Shown: positions 1 to 7,611, counted from the first letter of the stretch. The stretch is 12,037 bases of DNA from an uncultured Sutterella sp. (GCA_934255515.1 CAKQON010000053.1:1-12037), one strand, 5' to 3'. The notes: a model not told the origin generated them from the letters alone. Made by a program: numbers and translations.

Positions 1-2
1 CA

Positions 3-203
3 ACGTCTGGGTTGTCTGCTGATAACTCAGGGGCTGGTGTAAACAAGCCCTATGTTGAGCCTGCTTTAGCAGGTGACCATAAAGCTTTCGACTTTAGTCG
101 AGAGTTGTTTACGACTTCGTCCGCCTGTTGCAGATTTTCACGCTTCACCATACTCCTTCTGAGATATTTTCATATTTCGCAAATCCTTTTTTTCATTCTG
201 TGA
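3..203 (+). CDS. Partial ORF, possible C-terminal tail of a TnpB-type protein
   Basis: This frame is open to the left edge and ends at a stop at 201-203, so only a C-terminal tail would be visible. The tail contains LSADNSGAGVNKPYVEPALA, and no catalytic motif lies in view. The tentative link to IS200/IS605 or IS1341-type TnpB (an RNA-guided nuclease of that transposon family) rests on two things. The tail loosely resembles the low-complexity ends of such proteins. The overlapping DNA also carries sense-strand hairpins with a CTTTAG core, as is usual where tnpB 3' ends overlap their omega RNA. The last 30 or so residues are rich in Phe, Ile and Leu and may be read-through past a shorter natural end. 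The DNA is more AT-rich than the genes to the right, which fits a mobile element. It could also be non-coding. No transposase (tnpA) is visible. Confidence 0.35.
   Translation, partial: TSGLSADNSGAGVNKPYVEPALAGDHKAFDFSRELFTTSSACCRFSRFTILLLRYFHISQILFFIL
31..112 (+). ncRNA. Hairpin array, possible omega RNA 3' end or IS200/IS605 right end
   Basis: Three hairpins follow each other. GGGCT (31-35) pairs with AGCCC (46-50). CCTGC (60-64) pairs with GCAGG (69-73) around a TTTA loop. CTTTCGAC (85-92) pairs with GTCGAGAG (97-104) around a TTTA loop, with one G-T pair. The last two share the CTTTAG core. Such hairpins are familiar at the right end of IS200/IS605 elements, where the transcript forms the scaffold of the TnpB guide RNA and the flanking DNA supplies the guide. 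Under that reading the guide would start shortly after about 112. The exact end of the element cannot be fixed here, and no left end is in the window. Confidence 0.35.
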
Positions 204-254
204 AGCTTCTAGAGGATATTCCCGTAATCCCATAATTTACCGATACTTAACATC

Positions 255-283
255 TTCCTTTCTCCTGTCCGGCACCCTATACT
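255..283 (+). promoter_or_regulatory. Candidate promoter for dsbL-dsbI
   Basis: A TATACT -10 box (278-283) lies 17 bases after a poor -35 (TTCCTT, 255-260). It would give a leader of roughly 90 bases before the dsbL start. Only the -10 is convincing, and no FNR box was found beside it. Confidence 0.35.
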
Positions 284-303
284 TTCGCCTGACTCAAGAA
301 AAC

Positions 304-326
304 CCGGATGCCGCACATCCGGCATC
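304..326 (+). promoter_or_regulatory. Overlapping alternative hairpins in the dsbL leader
   Basis: CCGGATG (304-310) can pair with CATCCGG (316-322). The overlapping GATGCCG (307-313) can instead pair with CGGCATC (320-326). Each stem is 7 base pairs, and they cannot form together. No T-run follows on the plus strand, so this is not an intrinsic terminator in that direction. On the minus strand a short TTTT follows, so a weak minus-strand terminator is an alternative reading. Confidence 0.4.
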
Positions 327-378
327 GAAAGCCTCAAACGACTTTCTGATAGCAAATTAACCCTAAAAGGACACACTC

Positions 379-1047
379 ATGCTTCGTCGTACCTTCATCG
401 CTTCGGCTGTTCTCCTCGCTACTGCGGCCGCTGCTCCGAGCGCCTTTGCCTTTACCGAAGGCAAGGATGCCGACTACATCACTCTCGAGAAGCCCCTTGC
501 CGGCGGCGAAGGCAAGATCGTCAAGGTGTGGTCCTATGACTGCCCGTTCTGCTTCAAGTTCGACGTGGGCGTCGATCCGAAGGCCATTCCCGCTGCTGAA
601 AAAGCCACGGGTCTGAAGTTCGACATGTACCACCTCGAAACGAAGGGCAAGTACGGCCGCGCCGGTACGGAACTTTTCGCCTGGTGCATGCTCCGCGACA
701 AGGCGGCCGGCGTCACGGACTGGGAAGATCCGAAGTCGCTCTTCAAGAAGGCGAAGGACGCCATCTATCTTGCCTATCACCGCAAGGGCGAACGCTGGAC
801 AGCCGGCGAAGAGGCCTTCCTCAAGACCGGTCTTGATGCGATCGGCGCCAAGCCCGAGGAATTTGCCGCCGCGCGCAAGACCCCTGAAGTTCAGGCCTTG
901 GCCGACAGCTGGAAGCCCTGCTACGACGTGGCGAAGATCCAGGGCATCCCGGCCTACGTGGTCAACGGCAAGTACCTCATCATGACGAAGGGCATCCGCT
1001 CCGTTCAGGGCTTCGTCGACCTCATTGCCGAACTCTCCAAGAAGTAA
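379..1047 (+). CDS. dsbL: DsbL-like periplasmic thiol:disulfide oxidoreductase
   Basis: The 222-residue product is a DsbA-family thiol oxidase that would introduce disulfides into exported proteins. It begins with a Sec signal peptide (MLRRTF, a hydrophobic core, then SAFA with likely cleavage after residue 24). The thioredoxin-fold active site is C55-P-F-C58, preceded by VWSYD. The cis-proline loop is GIPAYVVNG, with P191. Extra cysteines are C103 and C181. The ATG follows AAAAGGA at a good distance. The call as DsbL rather than general DsbA comes mainly from the neighbour 22 bases downstream, which is of the DsbI type. In uropathogenic E. coli and Salmonella, DsbL/DsbI form a dedicated pair beside arylsulfate sulfotransferase (AssT). 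No assT is visible in the window, so the substrate here is unknown. A general DsbA role is possible. Confidence 0.85.
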   Translation: MLRRTFIASAVLLATAAAAPSAFAFTEGKDADYITLEKPLAGGEGKIVKVWSYDCPFCFKFDVGVDPKAIPAAEKATGLKFDMYHLETKGKYGRAGTELFAWCMLRDKAAGVTDWEDPKSLFKKAKDAIYLAYHRKGERWTAGEEAFLKTGLDAIGAKPEEFAAARKTPEVQALADSWKPCYDVAKIQGIPAYVVNGKYLIMTKGIRSVQGFVDLIAELSKK

Positions 1048-1069
1048 TCCGGCTGGAGTTTTTTAGAAA

Positions 1070-1732
1070 ATGAATTCCTCCAACGGTCTCCTCGATCGCA
1101 TCGGGCTCTTCTCTCAGACCCGCTGGCCGTGGCTTCTGATTGCCATTCTCTCCGCAGGCCTCGTGCTCATCGCGCACAACGTCTTTCAGGTCTGGCTCTA
1201 CATGAAGCCCTGCGAGCAGTGCGTGTACATCCGCTTCGCCTTCCTCTGCATGACGTTCGGTTGCCTCTTCACGCTCGCCTGGCCGAAGGCTCTGATCTGC
1301 AGGCTCATTGCCTACGTTTGCGGCGTTTACGGCGCAATCTACGGCATCATGTGCTCGGTCAAGCTTTCCGACATTCATCACGCGATCCACTCCGACGATC
1401 TCGATGCGCTCTTCGGCATGCAGGGCTGCTCGCTCGAGCCGCACTACCCCTTCGGTCTCCCGCTTGAAAAGTGGGCACCCGATTGGTTTCTCCCGACCGG
1501 CGACTGCGGTTACGACAACTCCGACGTCCCGATGGGCACGGTGCTCTCGCCGCTCCAGGAATCCATCATCCAGATGTATTCCGATGCCGGCGGCTGGTAT
1601 CTGATCCCGTCGATGAAGTTCATGTCGATGGCTCAGTGCTGTCTCCTCGGCTTCATCGTTGCGCTCGCGATCTACGCGATCCTCTTCATCGGCGACATGA
1701 AGCACGTTGCGGGCGTTAGGAAGGCCGCCTAA
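1070..1732 (+). CDS. dsbI: DsbI-like membrane disulfide oxidase (DsbB family)
   Basis: The 220-residue inner-membrane protein would re-oxidise DsbL and pass electrons to the quinone pool. Four hydrophobic segments are seen at about residues 20-40, 52-72, 78-98 and 187-207. The first periplasmic loop holds the redox pair C48-E-Q-C51 (KPCEQCVYIR). The long second loop holds the second pair, C120 (MQGCSLEPHYPFGLPL) and C146 (PTGDCGYD), followed by GGWYLIPSMKFMSMAQCC. This loop is much longer than in ordinary DsbB and is the hallmark of the DsbI branch. The ATG lies 22 bases after the dsbL stop with GGAG about 11 bases ahead, so the genes are probably one operon. The second-loop insertion may set partner choice, which is inference. 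Confidence 0.88.
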   Translation: MNSSNGLLDRIGLFSQTRWPWLLIAILSAGLVLIAHNVFQVWLYMKPCEQCVYIRFAFLCMTFGCLFTLAWPKALICRLIAYVCGVYGAIYGIMCSVKLSDIHHAIHSDDLDALFGMQGCSLEPHYPFGLPLEKWAPDWFLPTGDCGYDNSDVPMGTVLSPLQESIIQMYSDAGGWYLIPSMKFMSMAQCCLLGFIVALAIYAILFIGDMKHVAGVRKAA

Positions 1733-1770
1733 AAGAGGCTTCTCACAGAACTTTTTCTCTCTGCCTTTCA

Positions 1771-1807
1771 AGCCGCTTCAGAGCAATGCTCCGAAGCGGC
1801 TTTTTTC
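1771..1807 (+). terminator. Intrinsic terminator after dsbI
   Basis: GCCGCTTC (1772-1779) pairs with GAAGCGGC (1793-1800), with further AGAGC/GCTC pairing inside, followed directly by six T. It closes the dsbL-dsbI transcript 39 bases after the stop. Confidence 0.92.
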
Positions 1808-1814
1808 GCGCATC

Positions 1815-1849
1815 AAAAAAGGCGGCCCGGATGCATCGGTACCGCCTTT
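1815..1849 (-). terminator. Intrinsic terminator after fnr
   Basis: Read on the minus strand, AAAGGCGG (1849-1842) pairs with CCGCCTTT (1825-1818), and the T-run runs on to 1815. It sits back to back with the dsbI terminator between two convergent genes. Confidence 0.85.
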
Positions 1850-1873
1850 CGGCATTCTTTGAAGGATTCTAGG

Positions 1874-2629
1874 TCAGCCGACCGTCGTCCTCGGCATCTC
1901 CACCTCGCTCGGAAGCGGAACACCGGAAACAATCGCGCGAAGCCCCTCAGGATCAAAAATCCTCACGTGCTTCTGGTTCACCTCGATCAGGCCGTCGTGC
2001 GAGAAGCGCGAGAGCACGCGGCTCACGGTTTCGAGCTTGAGGCCGAGGTAGGAGCCGATTTCCGCGCGCGTCATGCGGAGCACGAACTCGCTTCTCGAGT
2101 AGCCGCGCTGCTCAAAGCGCTGCGAGAGGGAGAGAAGGAAGGCGGCAAGGCGCTCTTCTGCATGCATGGATCCCAAAAGCAGCATGACGCCGTGCTGACG
2201 CACGATCTCGCGCGAGAGAAGCTTCATGACGTGCGCGCCCATCGAGCGCATTGAGGTAGCCGCATCCTCGAGCCGGGCATAAGGAATCACGCAGACTTCC
2301 GTATCCTCGAGCGCAAAAACGTCGCTCGAATGAACGCCGCTCGCGATCCCGTCGAAGCCGATCATTTCGCCCGCCATGAAGAAGTTCGTCACCTGTTCGC
2401 GGCCGTCGGAACTCATGACGGTGCTCTTCAGAAAGCCGAGCCTCACGGCGTAGAGGTTTTCAAAACGGTCGCCGGCGCGAAAGAGCGCATCGCCGCGTTT
2501 GATGCGGCGCCTTGCCGCTACTAGATCCTCAAGGCGTTCAATTTCCTTGAGCGTTAGTCCGGTAGGCAGACAAGCCTCACGCAGATTGCAGTTCGAACAG
2601 GCAACACGAAGCGCCGACAGATTGATCAC
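1874..2629 (-). CDS. fnr: Fnr, oxygen-sensing Crp/Fnr-family transcription regulator
   Basis: From the GTG at 2629-2627 the product is 251 residues, against 250 for E. coli FNR. I chose this start because GGAG lies 5 bases ahead of it; the frame stays open to another GTG at 2698, but that adds 23 residues without family resemblance. The iron-sulfur ligands are C11-X2-C14-X5-C20 (CSNCNLREAC) and C113 (DTEVCVIPY). Each sits exactly nine positions before the E. coli equivalents C20, C23, C29 and C122. A cyclic-nucleotide-like beta roll follows, then a dimer helix, then a helix-turn-helix with E200, S203 and R204 (LETVSRVLSRF), matching the residues that read TTGAT half-sites. It should therefore bind the 4Fe-4S cluster without oxygen and recognise TTGATnnnnATCAA. 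Two such sites are in this window, at hemN and at the right edge. It is divergent from hemN and convergent with dsbI. Confidence 0.95.
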   Translation of the reverse strand: MINLSALRVACSNCNLREACLPTGLTLKEIERLEDLVAARRRIKRGDALFRAGDRFENLYAVRLGFLKSTVMSSDGREQVTNFFMAGEMIGFDGIASGVHSSDVFALEDTEVCVIPYARLEDAATSMRSMGAHVMKLLSREIVRQHGVMLLLGSMHAEERLAAFLLSLSQRFEQRGYSRSEFVLRMTRAEIGSYLGLKLETVSRVLSRFSHDGLIEVNQKHVRIFDPEGLRAIVSGVPLPSEVEMPRTTVG

Positions 2630-2852
2630 GACCTCTCCCTCAAGAGTCGCCCGCACGAATGCGGACGGCCGGGCTTTGCAGCTTTTTTCAGACCGCACGC
2701 GGCTCCGGGGAAAGCCGGTTAAACCGATCCGAACAGCTTGCTAATTTTGGAATAATCTCGCGCGCCTAATATCCGAAGCGGACATCAGGACGCTTGGGCG
2801 GCGGAACACTCGCCGTAAGAAGCACCCCCTAGAAGTCTGGACCTCTTTCGCG

Positions 2853-2895
2853 TTGATTCATGTCAACAAAGATGTTCTCGCCTCCCGAATAATAT
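2853..2895 (+). promoter_or_regulatory. FNR-dependent class II promoter of hemN
   Basis: TTGATTCATGTCAA (2853-2866) matches the FNR consensus TTGATnnnnATCAA in 9 of 10 fixed positions. A TAATAT -10 box lies at 2890-2895. It predicts a start near 2902, which puts the centre of the FNR box at about -42, the classic activating position. The leader before the hemN ATG would be about 36 bases. The site is about 220 bases from the fnr start, so an effect on fnr itself is less likely. I saw no convincing fnr promoter in the rest of the 2630-2937 gap. Confidence 0.8.
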
Positions 2896-2937
2896 CAGGA
2901 AGCTTAACCTAAGTCATAAATCAGAGGCACACCCAAC

Positions 2938-4341
2938 ATGATGACCCCGGAAACCAGCGGCGTTGAACTGCCCGACATGGCCCTCCTCAAGAAGTTCGAC
3001 GTGCCGGCCCCCCGCTACACCTCCTACCCGACCGCTGACCGCTTTAATGCCTCCTTCGGTCCGGCTGACTATGAGAAGGCCCTTGCCGGCCGCAGCGCCG
3101 CCAAGCATCCGGCTCCACTCTCGCTCTACGTGCACGTTCCCTTCTGCAACGACGTGTGCTTTTACTGCGGCTGCAACAAAATCGTGACGCGCGACCATTC
3201 GCGCAGCGCCGCCTATATTGAGATGATCGGCCGCGAGTGCGACCTCGTCAAAGAGCACATCACGGGCTCGCAGGAGCTCGAGCAGCTCCATTTCGGCGGC
3301 GGCACGCCCACGTTCCTCACGAACGACGAAATCTCTCTCATGATGGAGACGCTCACGAAGCGCTTCCCGCTCGCCAAGGAAGGCGGTGAATTCTCGATTG
3401 AGGTTGATCCCCGCACCTGCGGTCCGGACAAGGTGAAGAAGCTCCGCGAAGTAGGCTTGAACCGCATGTCGCTCGGCGTACAGGACTTCAACCCCGATGT
3501 ACAGAAAGCCGTCAACCGCATCCAGCCCTTCGAGATGACGAAGGAAACGCTCGACGCGGCGCGCGAGGCGGGTTTTGAATCCATCAACATGGACCTCATC
3601 TACGGTCTGCCGAAGCAGACGCGCGAAACCTTCGCACATACGATCGACAAGGTCCTTGAGCTTTCGCCCGACCGCATCGCCCTCTACCACTACGCGCACC
3701 TGCCCAATCACTTCAAGGCGCAGCGCCGCATTCTCCCTGCGGATCTTCCCGACACCGTCGAGAAGGCCCACATCATGTTCGACGCCATCACGCGCCTCAC
3801 GCAGAACGGCTATCGCTACATCGGCATGGACCATTTCGCCAAGCACGAGGACGAGCTCTCGAAGGCCCAGATCGAAGGAACCCTCCAGAGAAACTTCCAG
3901 GGCTATTCGACCAAGGCCGAATGCGACATGGTCGCCCTCGGCGTTTCCGCGATCTCGAAGATCGGCAGCGCCTATGCCTGCAATCCGCGCGAGCTCGACG
4001 ACTGGGCTGCCGCCATCTCGGCCGGGCGTCTCGCCACGAACCGCGGCTACCTGCTCAACGCCGACGATGAACTGCGCCGCTACGTGATCATGCAGATCAT
4101 GTGCAACTTTGAACTGCGCAAGAAGGACGTTGAGGAGCGCTTCGGCATCAACTTCGACGAAACCTTCGGGTTCGAACTTTCGAAGATGAAGCCCTACGTG
4201 CACCACGAGCTCGTCGAGCTTTACGACGACCGCCTCGTCGTGCTCCCGAAGGGCAAGATCTTCGTGCGTGCAGTTGCCATGCAGTTCGACCGTTATCTGC
4301 GCGAATCGAATCGTGCGGGCGGCTATTCCCGCATCGCGTAA
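2938..4341 (+). CDS. hemN: HemN, oxygen-independent coproporphyrinogen III dehydrogenase
   Basis: This radical SAM enzyme converts coproporphyrinogen III to protoporphyrinogen IX without oxygen, the anaerobic alternative to HemF in haem synthesis. The 467-residue length fits true HemN. Visible motifs are RYTSYPTADRF near the N-terminus and YVHVPFCNDVCFYCGC. That motif supplies the cluster ligands C70, C74 and C77 plus the extra C79 typical of HemN. Further motifs are the SAM-binding GGGTP (120-124), EVDPR, NMDLIYGLPKQT, YAHLPNHFKAQRRI, GMDHFAKHEDEL and RNFQGYST. The C-terminal HemN domain is present, so this is not a short HemW-like relative. Two ATG codons are adjacent (2938 and 2941) after GAGG; either could be used. 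The FNR box and -10 upstream imply induction under low oxygen by the neighbouring Fnr. Confidence 0.97.
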   Translation: MMTPETSGVELPDMALLKKFDVPAPRYTSYPTADRFNASFGPADYEKALAGRSAAKHPAPLSLYVHVPFCNDVCFYCGCNKIVTRDHSRSAAYIEMIGRECDLVKEHITGSQELEQLHFGGGTPTFLTNDEISLMMETLTKRFPLAKEGGEFSIEVDPRTCGPDKVKKLREVGLNRMSLGVQDFNPDVQKAVNRIQPFEMTKETLDAAREAGFESINMDLIYGLPKQTRETFAHTIDKVLELSPDRIALYHYAHLPNHFKAQRRILPADLPDTVEKAHIMFDAITRLTQNGYRYIGMDHFAKHEDELSKAQIEGTLQRNFQGYSTKAECDMVALGVSAISKIGSAYACNPRELDDWAAAISAGRLATNRGYLLNADDELRRYVIMQIMCNFELRKKDVEERFGINFDETFGFELSKMKPYVHHELVELYDDRLVVLPKGKIFVRAVAMQFDRYLRESNRAGGYSRIA

Positions 4342-4406
4342 GCTCGCTTCAAGCCTCTGCCGACCTCTCCCAAGGGAGACGTCAGATACAGCCTGAAAAC
4401 GATAAA

Positions 4407-4450
4407 AGCGGCCTGAAGGAGGTCCATCAATCCTCCTCAGCCGCTTTTTC
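4407..4450 (+). terminator. Intrinsic terminator after hemN
   Basis: AGCGGC (4407-4412) pairs with GCCGCT (4440-4445), continuing through TGA/TCA and GGAGG/CCTCC with two single-base bulges, followed by TTTTTCTTGTTGTTTT. It isolates hemN from alaS. Confidence 0.88.
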
Positions 4451-4516
4451 TTGTTGTTTTCATGGCGTCCCAACGCCAAAAAGGCCGGCCCTTCATTGCC
4501 GCCCGCAAGGCCTTAA

Positions 4517-4695
4517 GGACTAAAATCAGGAGTTTCGGGTCCCTCGCGGGTCTTTAGTCCGCTCCATTTCCGTCATCCTGTACGGATATGCGAGCCGGAG
4601 TCATCGTGCTCCCCGATTTTTATCTTTTTACGGATGGAAGCCTTCCCTTAAGCAGCGCCTCCTTCGTACAAAGACCAGGCAGACTTTTTCCATCC
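4517..4695 (+). promoter_or_regulatory. Structured leader upstream of alaS, function unknown
   Basis: Most of the 367-base gap before alaS can fold. GGACTAAA (4517-4524) pairs perfectly with TTTAGTCC (4553-4560). ATCC (4575-4578) pairs with GGAT (4584-4587). GGAG (4597-4600) pairs with CTCC (4609-4612), followed by a T-rich stretch that resembles a terminator. GGATGGAA (4632-4639) pairs perfectly with TTCCATCC (4688-4695), ending 13 bases before the alaS ATG. No strong Shine-Dalgarno is visible. Known options are an attenuator or autoregulatory leader for alaS, or a separate small RNA ending near 4628. A weak promoter (TTGCCG at 4496, TAAAAT at 4521, 19-base spacer) is possible but would start inside the first stem. 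I do not recognise a named riboswitch class. Confidence 0.45.
4594..4630 (+). terminator. Weak terminator-like hairpin in the alaS leader
   Basis: GGAG/CTCC with a CA/TG extension across a bulge is followed by CCGATTTTTATCTTTTT. The stem is short, so efficiency would be modest. It lies about 80 bases before alaS and would end a leader or small RNA transcript before the gene. Confidence 0.35.
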
Positions 4696-4708
4696 ATTTG
4701 AACAATCA

Positions 4709-7336
4709 ATGAAAGTCTCAGATATCCGACGTACCTTTCTGAAGTTTTACGAAAGCAAAGGTCACACCATCGTAGCTTCAAGCCCCGTCGTTCCCGGCAA
4801 CGACCCGACGCTTCTCTTCACCAATGCCGGCATGAACCAGTTCAAGGACGTGTACCTCGGGTTCGACAAGCGCCCCTACAAGCGCGCCACGACCTCGCAG
4901 AAGTGCATTCGCGCCGGCGGCAAGCACAACGACCTTGACAACGTGGGCTACACCGCTCGTCACCACACCTTCTTCGAAATGCTCGGGAACTTCTCGTTCG
5001 GCGACTATTTCAAGAAGGACGCGATCCACTTCGCCTGGGAGCTCCTTACCGAGCACTTCCATCTGCCGCCCGAAAAGCTCTGGGTGACGGTCTATGCGGA
5101 AGACGACGAGGCCTACAACATCTGGCACAAGGAAGTGGGCATTCCCGCCGACCGCATCGTCCGCATCGGCGACAACAAGGGCGCCCGCTACATGTCCGAC
5201 AACTTCTGGATGATGGGCGACACCGGTCCCTGCGGTCCCTGCTCTGAAATCTTCTACGACCACGGTCCCTCCGTGCAGGGCGGCCCTCCGGGGAGCCCCG
5301 ACGAGGACGGCGACCGCTACATGGAGATCTGGAACCTGGTCTTCATGCAGTTCTACCGCGATGAAAAGGGCGAGATGCACAAGCTCCCGCGTCCCTCGAT
5401 CGACACCGGCATGGGCCTCGAGCGCATCGCCACGGTCCTTCAGGGCGTGCACAGCAACTACGACATCGACCTCTTCAGAAATCTCCTTGCCGCTGCGAAG
5501 AAGGCGGTCGACGCCGTTTCCGAAACGCCCGCCGACATCAATTCGCCCTCGCTCAAGGTGATTGCCGACCACATCCGCGCCTGCGCCTTCTGCGTGGCCG
5601 ACGGCGTGCTCCCGGGCAATGAAGGCCGCGCCTACGTGCTCCGCCGCATCTGCCGCCGCGCGATCCGCCACGGCTACAAGCTCGGCGCCCGCGGTCCGTT
5701 CTTCTATACCCTGGTCGATGCCGTGCGCAAGGAAATGGCCGAAGCCTATCCTGAGCTCAATAATCCGGAAATCGAAAAGGTGATCGAGGACGAGGAACGC
5801 CGCTTCCTTCTTACGCTCTCGAAGGGCATGGAAATCCTCGAGGACGCCATTGCGAAGAACAAGGACGGCGTCCTTGACGGCGAAGTGGTCTTCAAGCTCC
5901 ACGACACCTACGGATTCCCAGCCGACCTTACGGGTGACGTCTGCCGCGAACGCGGCATCACGGTCAACACGGAAGAGTTCGACCGCGCCATGGAACGTCA
6001 GCGCGCTGCCGCCCGCGCCTCGGCCAAGTTCAAGATGGCCGCCGGCCTCGCCTATTCGGGCGCCGACACGGTCTTCACGGGCTACGAAACGCTCGTCGAG
6101 AAGAACGCTGAAGTCGTTGCGCTCTACGTCAACGGCGACCCCGTTCAGAAGGTCGAAGCCGGCAGCGAATGCGTCGCCGTCTTCAACCGCACGCCCTTCT
6201 ACGCAGAATCCGGTGGCCAGGTGGGCGACCAGGGCGAAGCGAAAAACGACACTTCGCTCCTTAAGGTGCTCGACACCTTCCGCGTGAAGGCAGCCGTGAC
6301 GGGCATGCAGTGCCACGTCGCCGAAGGCTCCATCTCCCTGGGCGACAAGTTCGACCTTCACGTTGATGAAGCCCGCCGCCGCGCCACTGAACGCAACCAC
6401 TCCGTCACCCACCTCATGCACTTTGCGCTCCGCACGGTGCTCGGCGACAAGGTTGCCCAGAAGGGCTCCCTCGTTACTCCGGAAGCGACGCGCTTCGACT
6501 TCTCTTACACGAAGCCCGTTACGGCCGAACAGATCGCTGAAGTCGAACGCATCGTCAACGCCGATATTCTGCGCAACGTTCCGGTCACGACGCGCGTTCT
6601 TCCAATTGAGGAAGCCAAGCACACCGGCGCCGTCATGCTCTTCGGCGAGCGCTACGGCGAAACGGTGCGCGTCCTTGACATCGGCAAGTCCTGCGAATTC
6701 TGCGGCGGCACGCACGTCAAGGCCACTGGCGACATCGGCTTCTTCAAGATCGTCTCTGAATCGGGCATTGCAGCCGGCGTTCGCCGCATTGAGGCCGTTA
6801 CCGGCATGAATGCGCTCGCCTGGGTCCAGCATGAGGAATCCTTGGTCTCCCGCACGGCTCGTGAATTCAAGGCTCCGGCCGATGAAATCCCGACCAAGGC
6901 CGCCGACCTCCTCAACACGGTCCGCACCCTTGAGAAGGGCATCGAGCAGCTGAAGAGCCAGATGGCCTCCCGTGCCGGCGATGCGCTCATCAGCGAAGCC
7001 GTTGACGTGAAGGGGGTTCGCGTTCTGCTCGCCCGCCTCGACGGCGCTGACGCCAAGGCGCTTCGCGAGACGATGGACAAGGTGAAGGACAAGCTCGGCT
7101 CTGCCGTTGCGGTTCTCGCCGCAGCCCAGCCTGACGGCCGCGTGCAGCTCGCTGCCGGCGTCACGAAGGATCTGACGGGCAAGGTGAAGGCTGGCGAACT
7201 CGCAAGCTTTGTCGCCGGCCTCCTCGGCGGCAAGGGCGGCGGCAAGCCTGACCTCGCCATGGCGGGCGCTGCCGATGCGGCGCACCTCAACGACGCGCTC
7301 GTCAAGGCCCGCGCCTGGATTGAGGAGCGTCTCTGA
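4709..7336 (+). CDS. alaS: Alanyl-tRNA synthetase
   Basis: The 875-residue enzyme charges tRNA-Ala with alanine and edits mischarged Ser and Gly. It is essential and cytosolic. Its length matches the E. coli enzyme. The class II catalytic domain starts at once ([63 protein letters not shown]). The editing domain carries the metal ligands H564-X3-H568 (HSVTHLMH) and C665 and H669 in CEFCGGTH. The C-terminal DHHA1-type domain ends with [17 protein letters not shown]. The start has the family-typical [11 protein letters not shown] but only a poor ribosome binding site, preceded by a folded leader. The stop shares one base with the next start (TGATG), which suggests translational coupling to the TusA-like gene. 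Confidence 0.98.
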   Translation: MKVSDIRRTFLKFYESKGHTIVASSPVVPGNDPTLLFTNAGMNQFKDVYLGFDKRPYKRATTSQKCIRAGGKHNDLDNVGYTARHHTFFEMLGNFSFGDYFKKDAIHFAWELLTEHFHLPPEKLWVTVYAEDDEAYNIWHKEVGIPADRIVRIGDNKGARYMSDNFWMMGDTGPCGPCSEIFYDHGPSVQGGPPGSPDEDGDRYMEIWNLVFMQFYRDEKGEMHKLPRPSIDTGMGLERIATVLQGVHSNYDIDLFRNLLAAAKKAVDAVSETPADINSPSLKVIADHIRACAFCVADGVLPGNEGRAYVLRRICRRAIRHGYKLGARGPFFYTLVDAVRKEMAEAYPELNNPEIEKVIEDEERRFLLTLSKGMEILEDAIAKNKDGVLDGEVVFKLHDTYGFPADLTGDVCRERGITVNTEEFDRAMERQRAAARASAKFKMAAGLAYSGADTVFTGYETLVEKNAEVVALYVNGDPVQKVEAGSECVAVFNRTPFYAESGGQVGDQGEAKNDTSLLKVLDTFRVKAAVTGMQCHVAEGSISLGDKFDLHVDEARRRATERNHSVTHLMHFALRTVLGDKVAQKGSLVTPEATRFDFSYTKPVTAEQIAEVERIVNADILRNVPVTTRVLPIEEAKHTGAVMLFGERYGETVRVLDIGKSCEFCGGTHVKATGDIGFFKIVSESGIAAGVRRIEAVTGMNALAWVQHEESLVSRTAREFKAPADEIPTKAADLLNTVRTLEKGIEQLKSQMASRAGDALISEAVDVKGVRVLLARLDGADAKALRETMDKVKDKLGSAVAVLAAAQPDGRVQLAAGVTKDLTGKVKAGELASFVAGLLGGKGGGKPDLAMAGAADAAHLNDALVKARAWIEERL

Positions 7337-7611
7337 TGACGGGTCCCGCAGACACCTGCGCGCTCGCGGGAGAGGCCGAAGAGCTGATGCTTCCTGGCCT
7401 CTCCTGTCCGATGCCGGTGCTCAAAGCCAAGAAGGCGCTTGCGAAGCTCCCTTCCGGCGCTCTGCTGCGCGTCTGGAGCACGGACCCGCACAGTCTTCCT
7501 GATCTCTCCGATTTCGCCCGCCAGACAGGCCACAGGCTTCTCGGCCAGACGGAATCGGAAAAGGATGGAAAGCACTGGTTCGTGAGTCTGATTGCCCGTC
7601 GAGAGGATTAA
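7336..7611 (+). CDS. TusA-family (SirA-like) sulfurtransferase
   Basis: The 91-residue product has the TusA fold signature LPGLSCPMPVLKAKKAL with the sulfur-accepting C24 in a CPxP motif. It ends with a strand-like segment, KHWFVSLIARRED. TusA proteins carry persulfide sulfur, for example toward tRNA 2-thiouridine synthesis, or feed sulfur to cofactors such as molybdopterin. Which of these applies cannot be told from sequence. The N-terminus has about ten extra residues compared with E. coli TusA. The ATG overlaps the alaS stop by one base, and GAGGAG near the end of alaS can serve as its ribosome binding site, so expression is likely coupled to alaS. I leave the symbol blank because several paralogues share this motif. 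Confidence 0.88.
   Translation: MTGPADTCALAGEAEELMLPGLSCPMPVLKAKKALAKLPSGALLRVWSTDPHSLPDLSDFARQTGHRLLGQTESEKDGKHWFVSLIARRED

Noticed and set aside
49..150. A small minus-strand frame starting MVKRENLQQADEVV
   Set aside because: It is only about 33 residues and runs through the left-edge hairpins. AGGAG lies too close to the ATG, although better placed for the following GTG. I see no support that it is translated.
2630..2698. An upstream GTG extending fnr by 23 residues
   Set aside because: The extension lacks FNR similarity, while the inner GTG at 2629 has GGAG at a good distance and gives a normal FNR length.
4778..7285. An 835-residue minus-strand open frame opposite alaS
   Set aside because: It is the exact antisense of a clear alaS, has no recognisable motif, and arises from GC-rich codon bias. 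The same holds for long frames opposite hemN (2914-4479), dsbI (1022-1771) and the cstA-like gene (9697-11610).
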